From Deltaproteobacteria bacterium (GTDB taxonomy: Bacteria > Myxococcota_A > Polyangia > GCA-2747355 > JADLHG01), in contig JADLHG010000006.1 in assembly GCA_020848905.1 (NCBI GenBank), positions 62,001-126,000 on the forward strand: 64,000 nucleotides of DNA. Reading direction: 5' to 3'. A program made the translations under genes and the position numbers. Of the stretch, positions 52,394-60,222 are shown piece by piece; within the stretch, counting starts at the first letter, position 1, and the number at the start of each line of letters is the position of its first letter. Under the pieces are notes generated by a model. That model had not been told where the DNA came from and searched no databases. It saw only the letters and a list, made by a program, of their open reading frames with translations.

Positions 52394-53013
52394 CGCGGCA
52401 CCTCTCCCTGCAGGCCCCGGCGCAGGGCGGCGAGCTGGCTCTCGAGCCTCCCGTCGAGCTGCGCGCCGTCGGTCTCGAGGATGCAGCCACCTGCGGGGAT
52501 CGTGCCGTCGGACTCCGTGAGCACCACCTCGGCCTCGGAGAGACCGCGGAGCTCGGGGAGCGCGGCTTCCACCTGCGGGAGGTCACTGGGGTTCACGCGC
52601 ACCACGATCCGACGCGCCCGCGCGGCGCCGCGCACGCACTGGGCCACGATGCGAGTCACGCTGTCGGGGTGCAGCCGGAGCTCTTCGCCGAGGAGCTTGG
52701 CTGCGATGCCGAGGGCGAGCTCGGTCAGCTCCGCACGCGCGTCGGCGAGGAGCTGCCAGCGGTCGGCCTCCGCCGCCACGCGCAGGGCGGCGACCTCGGC
52801 GAGGGCGTGTGCGCGCAGCTCCGCGAGCTCGGCGTGGGCCTCCTCGAGCGCGCGGGCGGAGAGCGTATCGGCCCGGTCGCGCGCCGCGACGAGGAGCTGC
52901 TCCGCCTCGAGCGCCACGGCCTGCTGGGCGCGCCGGACGATGCGGGTGCTGCCCGGACGCGGTTGGCGTGGCAGGGGGGCGCGTTCCTCTCCGCGTCGAA
53001 TGATGCGCGTCAT
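52390..53013 (-). CDS. FliH/SctL-type stator protein
   Basis: About 207 residues from the ATG at 53013, with GGGAGG upstream. A long Ala/Glu/Arg coiled coil (residues of about 30-95) leads to a C-terminal domain ([20 protein letters not shown] and [20 protein letters not shown]) like FliH/SctL and V-ATPase E subunits. [21 protein letters not shown] matches the conserved end of this family. It would regulate the ATPase and hold it at the export apparatus. Overlaps its neighbours by 4 bases on each side. Confidence 0.85.
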   Translation of the reverse strand: MTRIIRRGEERAPLPRQPRPGSTRIVRRAQQAVALEAEQLLVAARDRADTLSARALEEAHAELAELRAHALAEVAALRVAAEADRWQLLADARAELTELALGIAAKLLGEELRLHPDSVTRIVAQCVRGAARARRIVVRVNPSDLPQVEAALPELRGLSEAEVVLTESDGTIPAGGCILETDGAQLDGRLESQLAALRRGLQGEVPR

Positions 53014-53939
53014 GGATATCCTCCCGTTGGGGCGCCGCCGTCGGCGGTCTGGAGCCAGCCTGCGGCGACGATGGCCAAGGGGCGAGCGGGCTCGTCGCAC
53101 GGCTCCGGCTCGGGATTCCGTTCCACCTGGGCTTCCCGCCCGTCGGCCACCAGAAACCGACCGATTGCTCGCGGCAGGCGCAGCGCGAGCGGCAGAGCGA
53201 GCTCATCGGGGATGCACCAGCCCAGCCACTCGGCGGCGAGGCAGGCGAGGAGTTCCGAGGTCGGGGGCCTGCCATTCGCGAAGGGGACGAAGCCCTTCAC
53301 GGGCGGGAGCTCGGCCGCAGCGTGCGCCCGGGCCAGCTCCGCCTGCGCCGTCTCGTCGAGGCGCCCCCCAAGCTCCGCGACCTCCGCGACCGCCGCGGCT
53401 CCGGCGAGGCGTCCGAACGCCGCGAGCACGAGTACGCCGAGGCGCGCCAGGGCGCGGGCCAGTCGCTCCGCGTCCCACGCGTGGAGCCCGCGCAGGACCT
53501 CGGGCACCTCGTCCCCGGCCGAAAGGTCGACGGCTCCGAGTGGTCCGAGGAGCCCCCGACAGAGCGCGAGGCGCAGGGGGGCGGGGAGGTCGCGGACGGC
53601 CTTCGGCCGGAGCGCCTCGAGCGCGTGCTGGAGTCCGGGCGAGAGCGCGGGCCAGACGGCGGCGCGCAGCTCCTCGGGCTCCTCCTCGAGCAGTGCGGCC
53701 ACCCAGCTCGGATGCACCTGCGCGAGCTCGCGCGGCACGGGGGCGAGGACCTCGGCCACGAGCTCGCGGATCCACCGGCGACGTAGCCCCCCGTCCGTCT
53801 GCGACGCGCGACGAAACGCCGCGACGCAGCGCGCGCCACCCGCTCCGGTCAATCGCGCGAGGGGCCCGGCGCCGCCCTCGCCGGCCAGCAGCGCACCGAG
53901 CACGACGCCGCGTTCGGTATCCGTCAGTCCCTCGAGCAT
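53010..53939 (-). CDS. putative sorting-platform or FliG-like protein, first gene of the ATPase operon
   Basis: About 309 residues. The segment VHPSWVAALLEEEPEELRAA resembles the HPQxIAxxLxxL repeat of FliG-type proteins, and the whole protein is helical and Leu/Ala-rich (LARALARLGVLVLAAFGRLA). This similarity is weak, so SctK-like adaptor or FliG-like C-ring protein are both possible. A 4-base overlap with the FliH/SctL-like gene indicates operon membership. It may hold the stator-ATPase pair at the membrane. Confidence 0.55.
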   Translation of the reverse strand: MLEGLTDTERGVVLGALLAGEGGAGPLARLTGAGGARCVAAFRRASQTDGGLRRRWIRELVAEVLAPVPRELAQVHPSWVAALLEEEPEELRAAVWPALSPGLQHALEALRPKAVRDLPAPLRLALCRGLLGPLGAVDLSAGDEVPEVLRGLHAWDAERLARALARLGVLVLAAFGRLAGAAAVAEVAELGGRLDETAQAELARAHAAAELPPVKGFVPFANGRPPTSELLACLAAEWLGWCIPDELALPLALRLPRAIGRFLVADGREAQVERNPEPEPCDEPARPLAIVAAGWLQTADGGAPTGGYP

Positions 53940-54047
53940 GCGTGATCCCCCGCCAGCGAACCGCTCCCGAACGTAGCCCCTGACGCGACGCCGGTCGAGA
54001 GGGATCGCGGTCGACGCGGCGGGGGGAGGAAGGTACGCTCCTCGGCC

Positions 54048-54596
54048 ATGCGCATCATCGCCGGCGAGGCCCGCGGCCGCACGCTCAAGGCTCCGCGCGG
54101 CGAGAAGACCCGCCCCACCTCCGACCGCGTGCGCGAGGCGCTCTTCTCGATCCTCGAGGCGCGCCTCGAGCTCGCAGGGGTGGTGGTGCTCGACCTCTAC
54201 GCGGGGAGCGGGGCGCTGGCCCTCGAAGCCCTCAGCCGCGGGGCCGAGCGCGCCGTGCTCGTGGATCGCGCTGGGCCGGCGCTCCGCGTCCTGCGCGAGA
54301 ACGTCCACGCGCTCGGGTACGACGCGCGTTGCCGCGTCCTGCCGCTCCCCGCCGAAGCGGCCCTCGTGCGCCTCGCCGCCGCGGACGAGACCTTCGGCCT
54401 GATCCTGGCCGACCCCCCCTACGCGGACGATCCGCTCCCCCTTTTGGCCGACCTCTCCGCCGGCCCGCTCCTCGCGTCCGGGGGCCTCGTGGTCTTCGAG
54501 CACGATCGTCGCCGCTCGCTTCCTGCCGCGTCCGGTCGCTTGACGCTCGAGGTGGCCCGCGTCTACGGTGATACCGCCCTTAGCCTCTACGCCTGA
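54048..54596 (+). CDS. rsmD: 16S rRNA (guanine966-N2)-methyltransferase RsmD
   Basis: 182 residues. N-terminal MRIIAGEARGRTLKAPRGEK and RPTSDRVREALFSIL are characteristic. The SAM-binding motif is VLDLYAGSGALALEALSRGA and the catalytic LILADPPY (NPPY-type) is present. It methylates guanine 966 of 16S rRNA. Forms an operon with coaD, a common pairing in bacteria. Confidence 0.93.
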   Translation: MRIIAGEARGRTLKAPRGEKTRPTSDRVREALFSILEARLELAGVVVLDLYAGSGALALEALSRGAERAVLVDRAGPALRVLRENVHALGYDARCRVLPLPAEAALVRLAAADETFGLILADPPYADDPLPLLADLSAGPLLASGGLVVFEHDRRRSLPAASGRLTLEVARVYGDTALSLYA

Positions 54597-54611
54597 CGCG
54601 AAGGAGACCCG

Positions 54612-55097
54612 ATGGAGCGGCTCGCCATCTACCCCGGCTCGTTCGACCCGGTCACGAACGGGCACCTCGACATCCTCAGTCGCGCCCTGCGCCTCTTCGA
54701 CCGGGTCGTGATCGCCATCGCCGAGAACGTGGCCAAGCAGGGGCTCTTCACCCCGCAGGAACGGGTGGAGCTCCTGCGGCGGACGCTGGCCCACGAGCCG
54801 CGCGTCGAGGTGGATCTCTTCTCGGGCCTCCTCGTGGACTACGTGGTTCGTCGCAAGGCGAACGCGGTGGTGCGCGGCCTGCGCGCCGTGGCCGACTTCG
54901 AATACGAGTTCCAGCTCGCGCTGATGAACCGGCGACTCGCGCCCGAGCTGGATACGGTCTTCCTCATGACCGACGAGACGAACTTCTACGTCAGCTCGAG
55001 CCTGGTGAAGGAGGTGGCGCGCTTCGGCGGGGACGTGACCGCCTTCGTCCCGGCGACCGTCCTCGACGCGCTCCGGGCGAAGCTCGCGCTGCCCTGA
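54612..55097 (+). CDS. coaD: phosphopantetheine adenylyltransferase CoaD
   Basis: 161 residues. It starts behind AAGGAG, 15 bases after rsmD. YPGSFDPVTNGHLDILSRAL (HIGH-like nucleotide-binding loop with the conserved Gly-His) and VRGLRAVADFEYEFQLALMN, then YVSSSLVKEVARFGGDV, are diagnostic. It makes dephospho-CoA from 4-phosphopantetheine and ATP, a step of coenzyme A synthesis. Confidence 0.95.
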   Translation: MERLAIYPGSFDPVTNGHLDILSRALRLFDRVVIAIAENVAKQGLFTPQERVELLRRTLAHEPRVEVDLFSGLLVDYVVRRKANAVVRGLRAVADFEYEFQLALMNRRLAPELDTVFLMTDETNFYVSSSLVKEVARFGGDVTAFVPATVLDALRAKLALP

Positions 55098-55196
55098 CCC
55101 TCGGGACCTTCCGGGCGCGCCGGCGCGCCTGGCTCCCCCCCTGGTCCTTCGCGGGGCCCATCTAGCCAGTCGCGCCGACCTCCGGCTGGCCCATCG

Positions 55197-55210
55197 TGTA
55201 AGTGCTTACA
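55197..55210. promoter_or_regulatory. inverted repeat, possible activator site
   Basis: TGTAAG-TG-CTTACA: 6-base arms around a 2-base centre, 34 bases upstream of the sigma-54 site at 55244. Position and form suit an enhancer-binding protein. Confidence 0.45.
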
Positions 55211-55243
55211 GGTAGTTGGCTCGTCCGTGGACCTCTCTGACTG

Positions 55244-55259
55244 AGGCACGTTGTTTGCA
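55244..55259 (+). promoter_or_regulatory. sigma-54-type promoter for the exported protein at 55284
   Basis: AGGCACGTTGTTTGCA matches at 11 of 12 positions with exact GG-N10-GC spacing. Predicted start near 55270; AGGAG is at 55272-55276 and the ATG at 55284. Confidence 0.65.
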
Positions 55260-55283
55260 TTCCAGCCTCCCAGGAGAACAATC

Positions 55284-55940
55284 ATGACCCGACGATCCGG
55301 CAAGGGCGTTGCCCTCGCGCTGCTGACGCTGCTGGCACTGAGCAGCCCCGCGCTCGCGTCGGGCTCCGACGGGGCCAAGCGGGCTCCCTCGCCCCTCGTC
55401 ACCTGGGTGCAAAAGAGCCTGGCGCACCTGGTGCCCGCACCGATCAAGGCCTTCTTTCAGCGCAGGCTCCTCGGGACGCCGGCCGCGGCGAGCCCCCACG
55501 AGGTGGCCCAGGCCCGACTTCAGCTAGTGCTCGACGCGGACCACGCTGCCATGGCGAAGCTCCCGGTCTCTCACAGCGGCTACCAGGACGTTTCCTCCAT
55601 CCGGTCCGCGCACCGACTCCACGCGGTCGCCAAGGCCCTCGGGCTGCGGCTCCGGCGGGTCCACGCGTGGCCCAAGGGCTTCGACCGGTACGTGGCGGCG
55701 GGACTGAGTTCGTATGGCGAGCCGGAAGCGTTTGCTCGCCGGGACACGAAGGCCCGACCGGTGTGGAAGGTCTACTCGCCTCGGGGGAGCTCGGGGCCGA
55801 AGATCCAGGGCCTGATCTTCGCGCGCGGCGACCAGTATTTCTTCGCGGACGTGTTCGCGGACGGCCGGCTCGCGATCTCGAACCACGACCTCTCGCTCGG
55901 TGAGATCGGCGGCGGTCTGGCGAACGAGTTGTCGCGCTAG
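55284..55940 (+). CDS. exported protein of unknown function
   Basis: 218 residues. Signal peptide (GVALALLTLLALSSPALA). The mature part has helical (LVTWVQKSLAHLVPAPIKAF) and beta-rich (PVWKVYSPRGSSGPKIQGLI) regions with no known motif. The promoter is a near-perfect sigma-54 site with a palindrome upstream, so expression likely depends on an NtrC-type activator, possibly the one at 56831-58255. Confidence 0.75.
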   Translation: MTRRSGKGVALALLTLLALSSPALASGSDGAKRAPSPLVTWVQKSLAHLVPAPIKAFFQRRLLGTPAAASPHEVAQARLQLVLDADHAAMAKLPVSHSGYQDVSSIRSAHRLHAVAKALGLRLRRVHAWPKGFDRYVAAGLSSYGEPEAFARRDTKARPVWKVYSPRGSSGPKIQGLIFARGDQYFFADVFADGRLAISNHDLSLGEIGGGLANELSR

Positions 55941-55962
55941 GCGTCGTCCCGGGCGTCGACTG

Positions 55963-56790
55963 CTACTTCTCGATCCCGAGCGGGGTCTTCCCGTCCACCT
56001 CGACCACGTGCACCGAGACCTTCGTGCTCCAGGTCTTGCCGTTCTCGAAGAGGTAGTTGAAGACCGGGGCGCTCGTGTCCAGCATGGCCCGGCCGATCTT
56101 CTTTTCGGCGGTGCACGCGGGTCCTCCGTCGAGCACCACGGCGATCACCTTCCGCCCGTTCGCCGGGTTGATGATGCGCAGCCGGCTCAGGCAGGGGAAG
56201 CGGCCGTTGTTGGCGGTGAACCAGACCGTCTTCTCCTCGCACTGCTGTCCGGTCCAGCTCGACTGGCAGAGCCCCGCGGCCTTGGCCTGGTTGAAGCAGC
56301 CGGGGAGGCAGTTGTCGTTCGGGTCCTTGTGCGAGACGCCCTTGTCGTCCACCCAGCAGCCGAAGTAGGTGATGTAGTAGTCCCCGTTCTCGGCCTTCGA
56401 GGTCCCCTGGACCGCCGTGCAGCTCCAGTTGTCGGTCGTCCCCATGCACACGTCGTCGTCGGGCGCCTTCTTGCGCAGACAGCCGCGCTCGCACTTCTCG
56501 ACGGTGCCCTTGCCCGCGACGCACTTGCCGCGCGACCAGCCATCCTTCGCGCAGGTGAAGCGCGTGGCGCCGTCGAACTCGCCGCAGGGCACCGAGGCCG
56601 CGCTGTCGGCTCGCGATCCGTCGGGAAGCGGACCGGCCGGCCCGTCCCCCCGCGCCGCGCCGTCGCTCGAGACGACGGCGTCGGACCCTGCGGCAGCGCC
56701 CCCGTCCCCGACGCCGGGACGGCTCGCGGTCGTCTCGGAGCAGGCGCAGAGAGCCAGGGCGGCGAAGGCGAGGAGCGGGAAAGGCAACAT
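55963..56790 (-). CDS. Cys-rich lipoprotein with a possible double-psi beta-barrel domain
   Basis: 275 residues. The lipobox is ALCAC. A Gly/Asp/Ala-rich linker covers residues of about 20-65, then a Cys-rich domain with about 14 cysteines. The C-terminal SRLRIINPANGRKVIAVVLD and IGRAMLDTSAPVFNYLFENG segments look like the double-psi barrel of RlpA/expansin-like proteins (tentative). There is no Shine-Dalgarno site; a TTGACA promoter ends 8 bases before the ATG. It lies 40 bases beyond the response-regulator gene. Confidence 0.7.
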   Translation of the reverse strand: MLPFPLLAFAALALCACSETTASRPGVGDGGAAAGSDAVVSSDGAARGDGPAGPLPDGSRADSAASVPCGEFDGATRFTCAKDGWSRGKCVAGKGTVEKCERGCLRKKAPDDDVCMGTTDNWSCTAVQGTSKAENGDYYITYFGCWVDDKGVSHKDPNDNCLPGCFNQAKAAGLCQSSWTGQQCEEKTVWFTANNGRFPCLSRLRIINPANGRKVIAVVLDGGPACTAEKKIGRAMLDTSAPVFNYLFENGKTWSTKVSVHVVEVDGKTPLGIEK

Positions 56791-56798
56791 GCGGGATC

Positions 56799-56827
56799 TC
56801 TATCCCGGTCGGCCCCGGAGCTGTCAA
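56799..56827 (-). promoter_or_regulatory. sigma-70-type promoter, leaderless arrangement
   Basis: Minus-strand TTGACA (perfect, plus 56822-56827) and GATAGA (3/6, plus 56799-56804) are 17 bases apart. The ATG at 56790 lies 8 bases after the -10 element. Confidence 0.4.
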
Positions 56828-56830
56828 TCG

Positions 56831-58255
56831 CTATTCCTCGCCGAGACCCAGATCGGTGAGCTTGCGGTAGAGCGTCCGTTCGCTGATGCCGAGGACCTGC
56901 GCCGCGCGGCTGCGGTTGCCGGCGACGGAAGCGAGCACGCGCCGGATGTGCTGGCTTTCGAGCTCCGCGAGGGAGATCAAGCCTGGATCGTGCGACGTCA
57001 TCGCGCGGCGTGTCTCCTCCGGCAGCTGCGCGACGTCGAGCACCTCACCCTCGCTCAGCACCACCGCGCGCTCGACCACGTGCAGGAGCTCTCGCACGTT
57101 ACCCGGCCAGCCGTGCCGTTCGAGGCACCGCAGGGCTTCGCGGGTGAGGCGGCGATGCTGGCCGAAGCGAGCGTTGAGTTGCTGCAAGAAGTACTCGGCG
57201 AGGACGGGTATGTCGGCGGGGCGATCCCGGAGGGGAGGGATCTCGATGCGGATCGTGCTCATGCGGTAGAAGAGATCGCGACGAAAGAAGCCGCGCTCCA
57301 TCAACTCGGCGAGGTTGCGGTTCGTGGCGGCTATGACGCGCACGTCCACCCGGATCTCGCGCGTGCCACCGACGTGGCGGAAGGTCCCGGTCTCGAGCAC
57401 CCGCAGGAGCTTCACCTGGGTGGCCAGGCTCACGTCTCCCACCTCGTCGAGGAAGATCGTCCCCCCGTTGGCCACCTCGAACAGCCCCGGCTTGCCCTGG
57501 CCGGCACCCGTGTAGGCTCCCTTCTCGTGACCGAAGAGCTCGCTGTTGAGCAGCTCCTCCTGCAGCGCCGCGCACTCGAGCACGACGAAGGGCTGCTCCC
57601 GTCGCGCGCTGCGGGCGTGGATCAGCCGCGCGACGACGTCCTTCCCCACGCCCGTCTCGCCGAGCACGAGAACCGTCGAGTCGGCCACTGCCACCCGGTC
57701 GATGAGCGCGCAGAGCTCCCTGAAGGCCGGGCTGGCGCCTACGAAGGTCGCTCCCGGGTCCGGCCCCGACATGCCTTGGCTGAGGATGCGGTTGCGCTCG
57801 ATGAGGCCTCGACGTTCGAGCGCCTTCTGGATCGTGACCTCGAGCTCCTCTATCGGGCAAGGCTTCCGCAGATAGTCGTAGGCGCCGCGGCGCATGGCCT
57901 CGATCGCGGTGTCGATCGTGCCGTGGCCCGTCAGCACGATGGTTTCGGTGGTGGGACTCAGCTCGCGGACCCGGCGCATCAGCTCCAGGCCATCTCCGTC
58001 GGGCAGTCTGAGGTCGATGAGCGCGACCTCGAACTCCTCCTTCTCGACGAGCGCCAGGGCTGCGGCCGCGCTCTCGGCCGGCGTCGTCGCCAGTCCTCGG
58101 CTCCGGAGCTCGGCGGCGAGGAGAGCGCGAAAGGTGTCGTCATCGTCGACGACCAGAATCCTCGGGGCGGGCACTAGCGGTGCCCCCACGCGACCATCGT
58201 GTCCTGCCCATTCCGCCGCTCCCGCAACCCGTTCCCCGCGTGCATGGTGCCCCAT
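56831..58255 (-). CDS. NtrC-family sigma-54-dependent response regulator
   Basis: 474 residues from the ATG at 58255 (GTG at 58174 is an alternative closer to the receiver domain). Receiver domain with the acidic pocket at Asp37-40, phospho-acceptor Asp81 and Lys131. AAA+ domain: Walker A GETGVGKD at 199-206, the sigma-54-contacting loop GAYTGA at 246-251, and Walker B GGTIFLDE near 264-271. A Fis-type HTH (RSRAAQVLGISERTLYRKLT) ends the protein. It activates sigma-54 promoters, probably including that of its own operon. Its gene is 13 bases from the kinase gene. Confidence 0.93.
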   Translation of the reverse strand: MGHHARGERVAGAAEWAGHDGRVGAPLVPAPRILVVDDDDTFRALLAAELRSRGLATTPAESAAAALALVEKEEFEVALIDLRLPDGDGLELMRRVRELSPTTETIVLTGHGTIDTAIEAMRRGAYDYLRKPCPIEELEVTIQKALERRGLIERNRILSQGMSGPDPGATFVGASPAFRELCALIDRVAVADSTVLVLGETGVGKDVVARLIHARSARREQPFVVLECAALQEELLNSELFGHEKGAYTGAGQGKPGLFEVANGGTIFLDEVGDVSLATQVKLLRVLETGTFRHVGGTREIRVDVRVIAATNRNLAELMERGFFRRDLFYRMSTIRIEIPPLRDRPADIPVLAEYFLQQLNARFGQHRRLTREALRCLERHGWPGNVRELLHVVERAVVLSEGEVLDVAQLPEETRRAMTSHDPGLISLAELESQHIRRVLASVAGNRSRAAQVLGISERTLYRKLTDLGLGEE

Positions 58256-58268
58256 TATGTGCCCCCGG

Positions 58269-60209
58269 TCAGGTAGGGGAAGCGGGAAAGATGAGCGTGA
58301 AGGTGCTCCCCTGACCGAGTGCGCTCGTGACCTGGATATCCCCCCCCCAGCTCCGGGCCAGGTTCATGGAGACGAAGAGTCCGAGCCCGCTGCCCCGCGC
58401 CTCCCGGTGAAAGAACGGCTCGAAGAGGTGCGGCACGTCTGCCGGGGCGATGCCGCGACCTTGGTCGCGCACGGCCACCTCCACATGGCCGTTCTCGCTG
58501 CGGCAGGTCAGGGAGACCGTGGTGTCGGGGCGGCTGGCATGAACCGCGTTCAGCACCAGGTTGAGCAGCACCTGCTGGACCGCCGAGCCGTTGGCCAGCA
58601 CCGCGGGCCGCGGTCCGTCGGGCTGAAAGACGACCACGGCGACGCCCAGGTCCGTGGCCGCGTGATGCGCGAGTCGTGCCACGACCTCCAGGCAGGAGGG
58701 GAGGTCGATGACCTCGCGCGTCAGGGACTGACCGCGAGCCAGGCTCAGGAACTGCTCGGTGATCGAGCCGCAGCGCTGCACCTGGGTCTCGGCGATGCGC
58801 ACGTACTCGGCCACGGCGTCCTGCGTCTCATCCGCACCGTCGCCCTCGGCGCGGCGAAGCCGACGAATCCCCGCGAGGCACGTGGCGATCGAGGCGAGAG
58901 GGGTGTTCAGCTCGTGGGAGAAGGCCGAGGCGAGCACGCCGAGCGAGACCATGCGACGGTAGTCCGCAAGGTGAGCTTCGGCGCTGCGCCGGTCCGTGAT
59001 GTCGCGCCAGACCTCGACGACCAGGGCGATCTGCCCGAGGTCGTCATAGACCGGCGAGCAGCGCACTTCCTCCTGTCGCGCCGTGCCGTCGGCGAGGCTC
59101 CGCGTGCGAATGGCCATCTGCACCGCTCCCGTGCGAAAACAGCGGAGGGTGGGGCATTCCTGCCCGCAGCCGCAGTTGAAGCTCCCGTCGCCGGGGCTGG
59201 CGCCCTGACAGCAGGTGAGACCGAGGGGTTGACCGACGGTATCCGGGAAGCGACGCGCGAACGAGTCGTTGGCCGCGACCACGCGTCGAGACTGGTCCAG
59301 CACCACCAGGCCGTCGTCGACGCTGTTCATGACCTTCTCCAGGCTGGCGCGCTGCCGCCGCAGGTCGGCCAGCAGGCCGGTCGTGGCGTCGGCCATCTGG
59401 TTGAATTGCTCCTCCACACGGGTCAGCGGGTCGTTGCCTGTCACGTGCACGCGCTGCCGGTGATCCCCGAGCGCGATGGCTCGAGCCGTCTGCTCGAACC
59501 GCGTGAGGCGACCGAGGATCGTGCGGCGGTAGGCGAGACCGATCCCCGTCATGAGCACCAGCGCGGCGGCTCCCGTACCGAGCGAGAACTTGCGGATGGT
59601 GCCCGCGAGCTCGCGTCGGGTCGGCTCCAGCGAGGAATCGACGATGATCACCCCGTTCATTCGATGGCGTGGGTTGTGACAATCGTGACAGATGGAGCGG
59701 TTGGGGATCGGCTGCACGCAGCGGAGCACGCTCCCCCCCGCCGTTTCGAGGACCGTGCTGTGCTGCCGCTCGTTGGCCGGACGACTGTGGCAGACCTGGC
59801 AGGTAGGGGAGGCGAAGGAGAAGTGGTGCTTACCGATCGTCGGGTCGCTGGTGAATTGCACCTGACCCTTGCGGTCGAGGATCATCACGCGCTTCAGGTT
59901 CGGCTGCGCGGCGAGGCGCACCACGAGCTGACGGATCAGCCCGCGGTCTTCCTGCAGCATCTGATACTCGAGCGCGTTTCGGATGAGCTCGGTCTTGCCT
60001 TCGACGTGGCGGCGGGTCAGCTCGAGGATCTGCTTGTAATGCAGGCGATAGAAGATGACCCCCGTGCCCACGGTGGCCAGGCCGACCAGGGAGGTGACCG
60101 TGATGCCGAGTCTCCAGCTCAGCCTGTCAAGCTTCCAGCGGCGCCGCACGTCCTCTCCGGCAGTCTCTCCTTGCCCGCGCGTTGAGGATAACACCCTTCT
60201 CCCGCGCAC
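58269..60209 (-). CDS. haem-binding sensor histidine kinase with a Cys-rich PAS domain
   Basis: 646 residues from a GTG with GGGAGA upstream. A first membrane segment (residues of about 35-55), a periplasmic domain with two c-type haem motifs, CQVCH at 137-141 and CHDCH at 174-178, a second membrane segment (of about 208-226), a HAMP-like linker, a PAS domain near 290-405, a HisKA domain with His432 in FSHELNTPLASI, and an ATPase domain with DQGRGIAPADVP and GSGLGLFVSMNLARSWGG. The PAS domain has six clustered Cys (333, 334, 346, 348, 352, 357). It probably senses redox state or a haem ligand and phosphorylates the adjacent regulator. Confidence 0.9.
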   Translation of the reverse strand: MRGRRVLSSTRGQGETAGEDVRRRWKLDRLSWRLGITVTSLVGLATVGTGVIFYRLHYKQILELTRRHVEGKTELIRNALEYQMLQEDRGLIRQLVVRLAAQPNLKRVMILDRKGQVQFTSDPTIGKHHFSFASPTCQVCHSRPANERQHSTVLETAGGSVLRCVQPIPNRSICHDCHNPRHRMNGVIIVDSSLEPTRRELAGTIRKFSLGTGAAALVLMTGIGLAYRRTILGRLTRFEQTARAIALGDHRQRVHVTGNDPLTRVEEQFNQMADATTGLLADLRRQRASLEKVMNSVDDGLVVLDQSRRVVAANDSFARRFPDTVGQPLGLTCCQGASPGDGSFNCGCGQECPTLRCFRTGAVQMAIRTRSLADGTARQEEVRCSPVYDDLGQIALVVEVWRDITDRRSAEAHLADYRRMVSLGVLASAFSHELNTPLASIATCLAGIRRLRRAEGDGADETQDAVAEYVRIAETQVQRCGSITEQFLSLARGQSLTREVIDLPSCLEVVARLAHHAATDLGVAVVVFQPDGPRPAVLANGSAVQQVLLNLVLNAVHASRPDTTVSLTCRSENGHVEVAVRDQGRGIAPADVPHLFEPFFHREARGSGLGLFVSMNLARSWGGDIQVTSALGQGSTFTLIFPASPT

Positions 60210-60222
60210 GCCGGTCTCCCTG

